Below are positions 45,724-53,428 of a stretch of DNA of 64,000 bases, piece after piece. The translations under genes and the position numbers were made by a program. The stretch covers positions 365,904 to 429,903 of the forward strand of contig NZ_LGHP01000001.1 of the NCBI RefSeq assembly GCF_001280845.1. Reading direction: 5' to 3'. The notes under the pieces are model-generated. The model had not been told where the DNA came from and did no database searches. It saw nothing but the letters and a program-made list of their open reading frames with translations. The DNA comes from Bacillus sp. FJAT-28004 (lineage in GTDB: Bacteria; Bacillota; Bacilli; Paenibacillales; Paenibacillaceae). Position 1 is the first letter of the stretch. Each line of letters starts with the position of its first letter.

Positions 45724-45782
45724 CAAATGTCTATTTGAAATGATCATATTGCTTGCAAGGAAATGCACACATAATTATATCA
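45724..45782 (-). promoter_or_regulatory. Promoter and palindrome upstream of the XRE gene
   Basis: On the minus strand, the extended -10 TGATATAAT covers 45774-45782, with TTGTAC 19 bp further upstream. Between it and the gene lies CAAAT-GTCT-ATTTG (45724-45737), a palindrome placed where an autorepressor would bind. Confidence 0.5.
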
Positions 45783-45860
45783 TGTTTTCCAAATGTATGT
45801 ACAAGTCAGAATGCTAGCTAGATGTAAACCTTTGAATGGTCCCCGTGCCGCCGCCGATTT

Positions 45861-46790
45861 GACTCTATAAGCACATATATGTGCTAACAGCCGCCCAACT
45901 AATGCTACTTCATAGCTGTATGAACACATAGGTGCTAACAGCTACTTTAGAGCCCCGCTCCTCCGCCGAATGGACTCTATAAGCACATATATGTGCTTAC
46001 AACGCCTAAACTAAAGTTATTTCATAGCTGTAAGAACATATACGTGCTAACAGCTACTTTAGTCCCGCTCCGCCGTCGAATGGACTCTATAAGCACATAT
46101 ATGTGCTAACAGCCGCCAAACTCACATTACTCCATAGCTGTAAGAACACATAGGTGCTTACAGTGATTTAAAAGCCCTACTCCACCGTCGAATGGACTCT
46201 ATAAGCACATATATGTGCTTACAACGCCCAAACTAACGTTATTTCATAGCTGAAAGAGCACATACGTACTTACAGCGACTTAAAAGCTCCACGCCGCCGC
46301 CGAATGGAAGCAATAAGCACATATATGTGCTTACAACCGCGTAACTCACATTACTCCGTAGCTGTAAGAACACATACGTGCTAACAGCGACTTAAAAGCC
46401 CTGCGCAACCGCCGAATGGACTCTATAAGCACATATATGTGCTTACAGCCGCCAATCTCACATTACTCCATAGCTGTAAGAACACATACGTGCTAAAAGA
46501 TACTTTAGAGCTCCGCCCCGCCGCCGAAAGGACTCTATAAGCACATATTTGTGCTTACAACGCCCAAACTAACGATATTTCATAGCTGTAAGAACATATA
46601 CGTGCTAACAGCTACTTTAGTGCCGCTCCGCCGCCGAATGGGCACAATAAGCACATATATGTGCTAACAGCCGCCAAACTCACATTACTCCATAGCAGAG
46701 CTGTAAGAACACATACGTGCTAACAGCTACTTAAAAGCCCCTCACCGCCGCCGAATGAACTCTATAAGCACATATATGTACTTACAGCCG
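45861..46790. repeat. Array of nine ~112-bp noncoding units, each with two palindromes
   Basis: The perfect palindrome AGCACATATATGTGCT, or a one-base variant, begins at 45870, 45982, 46092, 46204, 46316, 46428, 46540, 46650 and 46767; spacing is 110-112 bp, with a final 117. About 45 bp after each of the first eight comes a second dyad, AGCTGTAAGAACACAT followed by ACGTGCTAACAGCT. A GC-rich CCGCCGAATGGACTCTATA segment precedes each first palindrome. Units differ by scattered substitutions. There is no open reading frame, no CRISPR-like unique spacer and no T-run. It fills the gap between the XRE gene and the next gene. Confidence 0.95.
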
Positions 46791-46837
46791 CTATCTATTC
46801 GATGATGAGTATGCTGGAATAAGGTAATTAGATGAAT

Positions 46838-46896
46838 AAATCCCTATAGCAAAGGAAAGCCGATTAATTCGGCTTCCGCAGCTATAGGGATTTTTT
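46838..46896. terminator. Strong, probably bidirectional terminator
   Basis: AAATCCCTATAGC pairs with GCTATAGGGATTT, enclosing GGAAAGCCG/CGGCTTCC. On the plus strand it is followed by T6, reaching into the stop codon of the minus-strand gene. On the minus strand the tail is TTTATT. It therefore ends the minus-strand gene and could also stop plus-strand transcripts from the repeat array. Confidence 0.8.
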
Positions 46897-48068
46897 CATT
46901 TTATTATATCTAGAATATGCCATGGCGACTGAACGGATTCTCGTTTGAACATAAAGGTATAGACAACGTTTTGACGAGGCTTATTCAGCTGATGAATGGA
47001 TACAGGTAGTCTTATTTCAGTTGTTAAAGCATCTCCCAGCTCATCGGAGCGGGCCATGCCTTTGGACTTTGGCGGAATTTGCTCTCGTATGGAAACGAGC
47101 GACTCCATTACATTTAAGAAGGAAGCAAGCTTTTCCTTTGGCATTTGTTCTGCGAGCGGAAGCAATAGTTCATGATCTTGATGATACATCGCTTCAACGA
47201 AACTTCTAGCTAGGACGTTTGGCTGAGCAGATTCAAAATAAGGCTTAATTTGACCAGCAGCCTTATGTACCATCATTTGGTGTGCGGGGTCTGGACTATC
47301 GGACTTATGGGTGGAGCTGCCCAGAAAATGAATGCAAAAATGACCAGAGAAGCCATTCTCCGGAATGCCGTCTCCGCCATGCGGCATGCCATTCATGGAG
47401 GCTGCGATCCAAGTGTCACCGGAGTGGATAAGTACAGCCTTTCTTTTCCAGCTCCACTTGCCGTTATAAATTTGCTTCATAATACGGGAATCCTCTTTCA
47501 TTAACGGCTGCACATCAGCGTGATCACTTCCTGCCCGCCGCTGTACATTAAATGTTAATCCTGTCTCCAGCTCCGTCACGGAAAACATGCTTTTTTTAGG
47601 CAAAAGTCCCGTTGCTTGCTGCCACGATAGCAGTTTTCCGTAATGCTGTGTCCGCAGACCTTCGGCTAACCCGACTAGCTTCTTAGCTAACTTGTCTGGC
47701 AAAATCGTTTTTTCAGCCTTCGCTTCATTCCAAAGCTGACCGGAACGCTCCAAGCGGAAATGTATCGCTTCAGTCGACTGCATCGTGATGTCTATATCGG
47801 GGTAAAAGTCTATCTCAGTTGCAGGAACATGCTTGGATTGGCGTAAAGCGGCATTGATTTCTCGACTTTCAATTTGAAGCTCGCTCATGAATAAGGCATG
47901 CTGGCCAGAACGGACAGTCATAATCAATATATTCTGGTGACGCAGCTCATCTGATTTTTTTGGCTTCAGAAACATCGTCTGTGCTGCAGCATCGTTCGGC
48001 TGTAAGGCTAGCAGCGAGATGAAAACCAATAAGATAACAGCTGAAGCTTGTCTCACGGTACGTTTCAT
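46896..48068 (-). CDS. Secreted protein of unknown function with conserved His/Cys segment
   Basis: About 390 residues. A signal peptide (MKRTVRQASAVILLVFISLL, cleavage near DAAAQ) shows export. The middle carries RRAGSDHADVQPL, GKWSWKRKAVLI, SMNGMPHGGDG and GHFCIHFLGSSTH, a His/Cys-rich set that looks like an active site or metal site and is known to me only from other uncharacterised Firmicute exported proteins. The spacing is not the H-S/T-HGC pattern of YkuD L,D-transpeptidases. The C-terminal ~100 residues resemble a regulatory helical domain. ATG 48068 has GGAGG about 11 nt upstream. Divergent from the VanW gene. Confidence 0.7.
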   Translation of the reverse strand: MKRTVRQASAVILLVFISLLALQPNDAAAQTMFLKPKKSDELRHQNILIMTVRSGQHALFMSELQIESREINAALRQSKHVPATEIDFYPDIDITMQSTEAIHFRLERSGQLWNEAKAEKTILPDKLAKKLVGLAEGLRTQHYGKLLSWQQATGLLPKKSMFSVTELETGLTFNVQRRAGSDHADVQPLMKEDSRIMKQIYNGKWSWKRKAVLIHSGDTWIAASMNGMPHGGDGIPENGFSGHFCIHFLGSSTHKSDSPDPAHQMMVHKAAGQIKPYFESAQPNVLARSFVEAMYHQDHELLLPLAEQMPKEKLASFLNVMESLVSIREQIPPKSKGMARSDELGDALTTEIRLPVSIHQLNKPRQNVVYTFMFKRESVQSPWHILDIIK

Positions 48069-48209
48069 TTTGTTATCTTCCTCCAATCACACTCATTATC
48101 GTTATTTTCAGCCAATAGCTTATTAATTATGTAGTCGCCCTCATGCATGCTTCGGTCTGAAATGATTCATACTAGCACGGATACTACCGTATGGGGGTGA
48201 CTAACGACA

Positions 48210-49160
48210 ATGGGACTGCCATGGATATTGGCCATATTGTTTATGTTTCAACAAGGACAATATTCCGATCCTTTAGTGATTGAGCATGATGGCCGTGTAA
48301 TATCAGAAATGAAACGAGCACAGTATAGCGATTCACTGACAGGCATTCCGCTCGTTGACCAAGACAAGCTTCATAAATTTATGGATGATCTTGAAAAACG
48401 AGTGCAGAAGCCGCCCATTAATGCAGTGCTTGACGGAGCGGGGAGAATCATGCCTGAGCATACGGGAAGTAAGCTTAATCGGAAAGCGTTTGAGGAACAG
48501 GTTTACAGCTTTATTTTTGAAGGGGAATTGTCTCGACTTGAGATTCCTATGTTAACCACTTATCCGAAAGTAGACAGTGAGCTGCTATCCGTCATCAAAA
48601 CAAAGAAAATTGGACTCTATGCTACATATTACAACTCACGCAACAAAAACCGTTCTCATAACGTTGAATTAGCTGCGAAAGCAATCAATAATCATGTCGT
48701 CTTTCCTGATGAGCGGTTCTCATTTAATGAGGTTGTCGGCAAGCGGACGAGGGAGAAAGGGTATTTGCGTGCTCCGGTAATTGTAAGGGGAGAAGTTTCT
48801 GAGGACGTCGGCGGTGGCATTTGTCAAATTTCATCGACACTCTTTAATGCTGTGGATCGAGCTGGACTCAAAATTGTTGAGCGCTATTCACACAGCCGAC
48901 ATGTCAAATATGTGCCCGCTGGCCGCGATGCGACCGTCAGCTGGTATGGACCGGATTTTGTGTTTCAAAATAAATATGATCAGCCCATTCTAATTCGTGC
49001 GTATGCGCAGGGTGGTCAGGTAAGTATCGTCATTTGCTCTACTGAAGACATTAATGCAAAAACCAGACAAGTGCCGAGCGCCTCGAAAAAATTGCCTGAG
49101 GAAATTAAATTAGAGATGGATGCAGGCGGCTCTGAGTCGATTATAGACATCATAGATTAA
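48210..49160 (+). CDS. VanW-family protein
   Basis: A 316-residue probably exported protein (hydrophobic N-terminus MGLPWILAILFMFQQ). The VanW domain occupies about residues 140-275, with LYATYYNSRNKNRSHNVEL, FSFNEVVGKRTREKGY, GGGICQISSTLFNA and SRHVKYVPAGRDATVSW. The family is named from vancomycin-resistance clusters but its biochemical role is unsettled; cell-wall association is usual. GGGGGTGA precedes the ATG. It stands alone before a terminator. Confidence 0.9.
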   Translation: MGLPWILAILFMFQQGQYSDPLVIEHDGRVISEMKRAQYSDSLTGIPLVDQDKLHKFMDDLEKRVQKPPINAVLDGAGRIMPEHTGSKLNRKAFEEQVYSFIFEGELSRLEIPMLTTYPKVDSELLSVIKTKKIGLYATYYNSRNKNRSHNVELAAKAINNHVVFPDERFSFNEVVGKRTREKGYLRAPVIVRGEVSEDVGGGICQISSTLFNAVDRAGLKIVERYSHSRHVKYVPAGRDATVSWYGPDFVFQNKYDQPILIRAYAQGGQVSIVICSTEDINAKTRQVPSASKKLPEEIKLEMDAGGSESIIDIID

Positions 49161-49191
49161 GGGGCTGCCGCATAGGGCAGTCCTTTTTTTT
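49161..49191 (+). terminator. Rho-independent terminator
   Basis: GGGGCTGCC pairs with GGCAGTCCT (two G-T pairs) around a 6-nt loop and runs into T7. Confidence 0.85.
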
Positions 49192-49262
49192 GCGAATAAT
49201 CACAAGTTGAAATATTGCTTGTAATAATATCCAAGGTTAAAGTAAAGCGGGGGGAGATGCTT

Positions 49263-50036
49263 TTGGATTACAAAATTGTTTTTTTCGATGTGGATGGAAC
49301 GATTACGCACCATGAGGATGGCAGCATTTCGAATAATACCAAAGAAGCGATAAAGGCGCTTAAAGACAAAGGACTCAAGGTGGTTGCAGCAACAGGAAGA
49401 CCGCTATCCATGTGTGAAGAAATAAAAGAATTAGGAATAGATACGTTCATTACCGCAAATGGAGCGTATGTTAAGCATAATCAAGAGGTCTTACATAAAT
49501 TGCCGCTGGACAAAAATATGATTAAAGAAGTATATGATTTTGCATACACCTGCAATCACGGCCTTTCATTTTATACGGAAGATTACTGCATGAACGGTGT
49601 TGAAAATATTGAGATAGCAAAAGCATTGAAGGAAACACTGTCTTTGCTTCATTATCCAGCGGCAAATCCATTGATTTATGAACAAGAGGTTTACTTAATG
49701 TGCTTGTTTGCTGATGATGCAACAGCCCAGAAATATAGGGAGCGGTTTCCGCATCTAACCTTAAAAAGATGGCATCCTTTTGTCCTAAACGTATTGCAGG
49801 AAGAGGTGTCCAAGTCGCTTGCGATCATGAAGGTTTTGCAATATTTTAACGTGGATAAATCAGAAGCTATTGCATTTGGTGATGGTGAGAACGACATAGA
49901 CATGTTGGAATTAGTAGGGCTAGGTATTGCGATGGGCAATGGGAATGAACGGTTAAAAGGAGCAGCTGATTTCGTAACTAAAAAATCAAGTGAGGACGGA
50001 ATCGAGTTTGCGTTGAAAAAGTTTGGGGTTTTATAA
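49263..50036 (+). CDS. Cof-type HAD-superfamily phosphatase
   Basis: A 257-residue hydrolase. Motif I IVFFDVDGTIT carries the nucleophile Asp, motif II is AATGRP, motif III the Lys in SKSLAIMKVL, and motif IV FGDGENDIDM. The C2B cap domain lies between. Such enzymes dephosphorylate sugar phosphates or flavin precursors. The TTG at 49263 lies 7 nt after GGGGGGAG, while ATG 49257 is only 1 nt away, so TTG is the better start. Confidence 0.92.
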   Translation: MDYKIVFFDVDGTITHHEDGSISNNTKEAIKALKDKGLKVVAATGRPLSMCEEIKELGIDTFITANGAYVKHNQEVLHKLPLDKNMIKEVYDFAYTCNHGLSFYTEDYCMNGVENIEIAKALKETLSLLHYPAANPLIYEQEVYLMCLFADDATAQKYRERFPHLTLKRWHPFVLNVLQEEVSKSLAIMKVLQYFNVDKSEAIAFGDGENDIDMLELVGLGIAMGNGNERLKGAADFVTKKSSEDGIEFALKKFGVL

Positions 50037-50157
50037 TCATTGCCTTCTGACATTAAGATGGACAGCTTATGGAAGATTGTTTGGCACGTAAGGGTTGACA
50101 CCGCTAAGCTATTTCGTGATGATGGAGTAGAGCATGTAGCGGAAGGAGCTGACCGAG

Positions 50158-50445
50158 ATGAAATTAATAGTGGAACAACCAGCTGCTCGCTGGTACAAAC
50201 AAGAGATGGGTCTTTCCGATGGTGAAGCGATTCGCATTTACGTTCGCCTGGGCGGCTGTGGCAGCGTTCATCCAGGTCTTTCACTTGGCATCATGAAGGA
50301 AGAGCCCAAAACGGTGGGACTTCGTGATGTCGTAGAAGGTATAACCTATTTTATAGAAGATGACAATCTGTGGTATTTGGATAACAAGACGCTTCGGATT
50401 TCTTTTGACGAGAAATATGAAGAAATTAAAATGGTTGTGGAATAA
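50158..50445 (+). CDS. HesB/IscA-like family protein (YneR type)
   Basis: A 95-residue protein of the HesB-like domain superfamily. It contains IRIYVRLGGCGSVHPGLSLG and GITYFIEDDNLWYLD, characteristic of the YneR/YfhF branch, in which the three Cys of true IscA proteins are reduced to one. Iron-sulfur assembly is therefore unlikely; the function is unknown. The start ATG follows GGAAGGAG. Confidence 0.85.
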   Translation: MKLIVEQPAARWYKQEMGLSDGEAIRIYVRLGGCGSVHPGLSLGIMKEEPKTVGLRDVVEGITYFIEDDNLWYLDNKTLRISFDEKYEEIKMVVE

Positions 50446-50482
50446 CCTCTTATTCACAGCTTGTATAGCAGTACAACAAAAT

Positions 50483-50533
50483 AGGAGCAGCTCCAATGGG
50501 TCATAGACCTTGAGGAACTGCTCCTTTTTTTTT
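50483..50533. terminator. Bidirectional terminator
   Basis: AGGAGCAG..TCC pairs with GGA..CTGCTCCT. The plus strand continues with T9 and the minus strand with TATTTTGTT. It serves the HesB-like gene and the oppositely oriented small gene. Confidence 0.85.
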
Positions 50534-50551
50534 CGTGTTATCTCCTATTTG

Positions 50552-50728
50552 TTATTGATCAGCAAGCGGGTCTGCTTCCGACTTCTCCTTGCATGAGCTT
50601 TTTGAGCAATTGCAGCATTTGCCGGTATGACGATGATCAGCAGCTTTGTCCGCATCATGCGATACACCGATCACCGGACTCTCCTTGTTGTCCCCATCAT
50701 TTAAAGTTGCCTTTATGTTCATTGTCAT
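50552..50728 (-). CDS. Small Cys-rich protein of unknown function
   Basis: About 58 residues: MTMNIKATLNDGDNK at the start and a Cys/His cluster HTGKCCNCSKSSC near the end. ATG 50728 has GAGAGG 9 nt upstream, TATAAT (minus strand, 50765-50770) further up, and a terminator facing it 19 nt downstream. These signals support a real gene. The Cys/His cluster suggests metal binding. No family is recognised. Confidence 0.5.
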   Translation of the reverse strand: MTMNIKATLNDGDNKESPVIGVSHDADKAADHRHTGKCCNCSKSSCKEKSEADPLADQ

Positions 50729-50794
50729 TGCCGCCATCCTCTCATTTTCCGATCACTTATTACCATTATAAAAGAAGGATCATTGCGGCCACAT

Positions 50795-50873
50795 CGGGGA
50801 ACCTCCCTATTTGTGGAGCAGCTTTTGTATGGAAACCCTGAGCTATAGTTCAGGGAGTTCCCCGACATACAAA
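50795..50873 (+). other. Nested inverted repeats able to form alternative structures
   Basis: CGGGGAACCTCCCT (50795-50808) pairs with AGGGAGTTCCCCG (50852-50864). TTTGTATG (50824-50831) pairs with CATACAAA (50866-50873), crossing the first pairing. CCCTGA/TCAGGG (50836-50855) forms an inner hairpin competing for part of the first arm. It lies about 90 nt before the transporter start, possibly a leader RNA or DNA-binding site. Confidence 0.6.
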
Positions 50874-50961
50874 TGTAAGATAAACCCCTAAACTAAAGGT
50901 GTAGCAAACGCAAGCGATCAGAGCACAATAACTTAACAGAAAATTTCAGGAGGATTACCAG

Positions 50962-51744
50962 ATGGAGCATGCTCCTTTGAGAAGGGTTGAGCAGCTTGCT
51001 TTGAAGAAGCAAAAGGTGTTTCAGACAAGTAAGTTGAGGTATATATTGCGAGCCATGTTAGCCAGTATGTTTATCGGGTTTGGCGTAATCGTAGCTTTTA
51101 AGACTGGCAGTTTTTTCTACGAGACACATAGTCCGCTAACCTATCCAATGGCGGCGATTACGTTTGGGGCAGCCATCATTCTAATCGCATATGGCGGAGG
51201 AGATCTTTTTACCGGAAACACCTTTTACTTCACCTTCGCAGCTCTTAGGGGCAAAATGCGATGGCTTAATGTAGTGAAGCTATGGTGTGCGAGTTACGCA
51301 GGCAACTTTCTAGGAGCAGTCGCCTTCGCACTGCTGATATGGGCAACCGGATTGTTCAACGATGCTTCGGTTAATGGTTTCTTGCTCAGTGTGGTAGAGA
51401 AGAAGCTTCACGCTCCGGTATGGGAATTATTTTTCCGAGGTGTGTTATGTAACTGGCTCGTTTGCTTAGCATTTTTTGTTCCGATGTCACTGCGCGGAGA
51501 TGGACCAAAGTTGTTCGCTATGATGCTGTTCGTATTTTGTTTCTTTATATCCGGCTACGAACACAGCATCGCCAATCTTTGTACCTTCGCCATCGCGCTT
51601 GTTCTGAATCATCCAGGAACGATTTCACTCGAGGGCATGATTCATAATCTGGTGCCGGTGACGCTCGGTAATTTAATTGGTGGCTCCGTCCTTATGGGCG
51701 TTATGTATTATTTCGTAAATAAACCATTTGAAGAGGTGGAATAA
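50962..51744 (+). CDS. Formate/nitrite-transporter (FNT) family channel
   Basis: A 260-residue pentameric-channel subunit with about six membrane helices. GGGDLFTGNTF is the FNT signature. The conserved gating His appears in SGYEHSIANLC, as in FocA and NirC. GGAGG precedes the ATG. Two nt separate it from lactate dehydrogenase, and FNT proteins can conduct formate, nitrite, hydrosulphide or lactate, so lactate or formate export is the likely job here. Confidence 0.93.
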   Translation: MEHAPLRRVEQLALKKQKVFQTSKLRYILRAMLASMFIGFGVIVAFKTGSFFYETHSPLTYPMAAITFGAAIILIAYGGGDLFTGNTFYFTFAALRGKMRWLNVVKLWCASYAGNFLGAVAFALLIWATGLFNDASVNGFLLSVVEKKLHAPVWELFFRGVLCNWLVCLAFFVPMSLRGDGPKLFAMMLFVFCFFISGYEHSIANLCTFAIALVLNHPGTISLEGMIHNLVPVTLGNLIGGSVLMGVMYYFVNKPFEEVE

Positions 51745-51746
51745 CA

Positions 51747-52661
51747 ATGAAAAAATCTAAAGTTGTCGTTATTGGTGTAGGAGCAGTAGGATCTACAACA
51801 GCCTATACACTGCTGCTTCGCAGCCGAATGGATGAGCTTGTGCTAATAGATGCGAATGCAGGAAAAGCAGTAGGGGATGCGCTCGATATGAATCACGGGA
51901 TGCCATTCCTCGGACAGACTAAAGTATGGGCAGGCACCTACGAGGACTGCAAGGATGCGGATATCGTCATCATTACAGCGGGAGCGGCGCAGAAGCCTGG
52001 CGAGCCAAGGCTGAATCTATTAAAGCGCAACATTGCAATCTATGAGAGTATCGTTTCGGAAGTATTAAAATACAATGATGACGGTATTTTGTTAATTGCG
52101 ACGAATCCGGTAGATATTATGAGTTACTTCTGCCAGAAAAAGTCGGGCTGGCCAACCAACCGTGTCATCGGTTCAGGCACATTGCTCGACAGTGCAAGGT
52201 TCCGCTACCTTATCGGTGAGCGATTGCAGCTTGACCCGCGCAGCGTACATGCCCATATCATTGGGGAGCATGGTGATTCCGAGCTTCCATTATGGAGTCT
52301 AGCAAACGTAGCCGGTTCTTCCATCTCGCTTAGCGAGGAAGAAAAGTCAGACATATTTACGCATACGAGAGACGCAGCCTACGAAATCATAGAAGCGAAA
52401 GGTGCAACCTATTACGCCATTGCGTTAGCACTAGATCGCATTGTAACTGCAATACTGTCCAATGAGTCGGCTGTACTCAATGTATCCACGTTAGTAGATA
52501 ACTACCACGGCATATCGGATGTATACATGGGTGTTCCGTGTGTTGTTGATCGCCATGGGGTAAGAGAGGTGCTGGACATTCCGATTACAGAGGAAGAAAA
52601 AGCGCTGCTGCACCGTTCGGCGAACAAGCTGAAGGAACTTATCGAAACGATCTCGGTTTAG
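51747..52661 (+). CDS. ldh: L-lactate dehydrogenase
   Basis: A 304-residue NAD-dependent dehydrogenase. The Rossmann motif is VVVIGVGAVGS. The specificity loop GAAQKPGEPR has Gln at the position that distinguishes lactate from malate dehydrogenase. ATNPVD and catalytic His in GEHGDSE follow. It reduces pyruvate to lactate during fermentation. It is in an operon with the FNT channel and DoxX. Confidence 0.93.
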   Translation: MKKSKVVVIGVGAVGSTTAYTLLLRSRMDELVLIDANAGKAVGDALDMNHGMPFLGQTKVWAGTYEDCKDADIVIITAGAAQKPGEPRLNLLKRNIAIYESIVSEVLKYNDDGILLIATNPVDIMSYFCQKKSGWPTNRVIGSGTLLDSARFRYLIGERLQLDPRSVHAHIIGEHGDSELPLWSLANVAGSSISLSEEEKSDIFTHTRDAAYEIIEAKGATYYAIALALDRIVTAILSNESAVLNVSTLVDNYHGISDVYMGVPCVVDRHGVREVLDIPITEEEKALLHRSANKLKELIETISV

Positions 52662-52686
52662 ACAAAACAAAAAGGAGCTGATCGTC

Positions 52687-53220
52687 ATGGTTACCAAATG
52701 GCTAAGCGAAAACAAATATGCAGCGGGTTTAATGCTTCTGCTGCGCGTATACTTGGGATGGCAATGGTTGAGCGCAGGATGGCATAAGCTTGGAGGATTT
52801 GATGCCAGCGGATTTTTAAAAGGAGCTATTAATAATCCTGTGATTGATAAAGGTACAAACGAATTAGTATACCCGACGTTCACTGCATTTCTAGAACATG
52901 TGGCTCTCCCGAATGCAGGCATCATTAATTTCCTCATTCCCGTTGGTGAGTGTTTGGTAGGACTTGGGCTAATCGTTGGCGCACTTACGACAGCTGCAGC
53001 ATTCTTTGGACTATTAATGAACTTCATGTTTATGTTTGCAGGTACGGTATCGACTAACCCTTGGATGCTGCTGATCGGAATTATCGTATTCGTCGCTGGA
53101 ACGAACGCAGGTAAATTCGGTATTGATTTCTTTGCACTTCCTTATCTGCGCAAACTGTTTAAGAAATTCGGAAAAAGCGGCGATAGCGGGTATACAGACA
53201 ATAAGACGGTCCCTCGCTAG
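52687..53220 (+). CDS. DoxX-family membrane protein
   Basis: A 177-residue protein with four hydrophobic helices. RVYLGWQWLSAGWHKLGG and the PVGECLVGLGLIVG segment are typical of DoxX/DoxD-like proteins, related to thiosulfate:quinone oxidoreductase subunits and to redox-stress proteins. It follows ldh by 25 nt with AAAGGAG. Its link to lactate metabolism is by operon only. Confidence 0.88.
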   Translation: MVTKWLSENKYAAGLMLLLRVYLGWQWLSAGWHKLGGFDASGFLKGAINNPVIDKGTNELVYPTFTAFLEHVALPNAGIINFLIPVGECLVGLGLIVGALTTAAAFFGLLMNFMFMFAGTVSTNPWMLLIGIIVFVAGTNAGKFGIDFFALPYLRKLFKKFGKSGDSGYTDNKTVPR

Positions 53221-53242
53221 AGCGGAACGAATACAATGAATA

Positions 53243-53292
53243 AAGGTTGTTCCTCAAGTAGGTTTATCTACTTTTGGAACAACCTTTTTTTT
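53243..53292 (+). terminator. Rho-independent terminator
   Basis: AAGGTTGTTCC pairs with GGAACAACCTT, with an inner AAGTAG/CTACTT, followed by T8. It closes the transporter-ldh-doxX operon. Confidence 0.92.
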
Positions 53293-53330
53293 GCGAATTT
53301 TAATCGAATAACAAGGTGTTTAACCCAATT

Positions 53331-53382
53331 GAGCATTCCACACGAATGCTCGATTGACATGTTCTGTTTAGTTTGATACCTT
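53331..53382 (+). promoter_or_regulatory. Promoter of the LysR gene with perfect inverted repeat
   Basis: TTGACA (53354-53359), 17-bp spacer and extended -10 TGATACCTT ending at 53382. GAGCATTC-CACAC-GAATGCTC (53331-53351), an 8-bp perfect inverted repeat, abuts the -35 and may be an operator. Confidence 0.45.
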
Positions 53383-53428
53383 AATTATATATATTCATAC
53401 TGGTTTAGTTGGTATTTAGGGAGTGGAG

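Noticed and set aside
45861..46790. CRISPR array
   Set aside because: Whole 112-bp units repeat including linkers; no unique spacers of constant length and no cas genes nearby.
46896..48068. YkuD L,D-transpeptidase
   Set aside because: The HFCIHFLGSSTH segment lacks the H-x(14-17)-S/T-H-G-C spacing.
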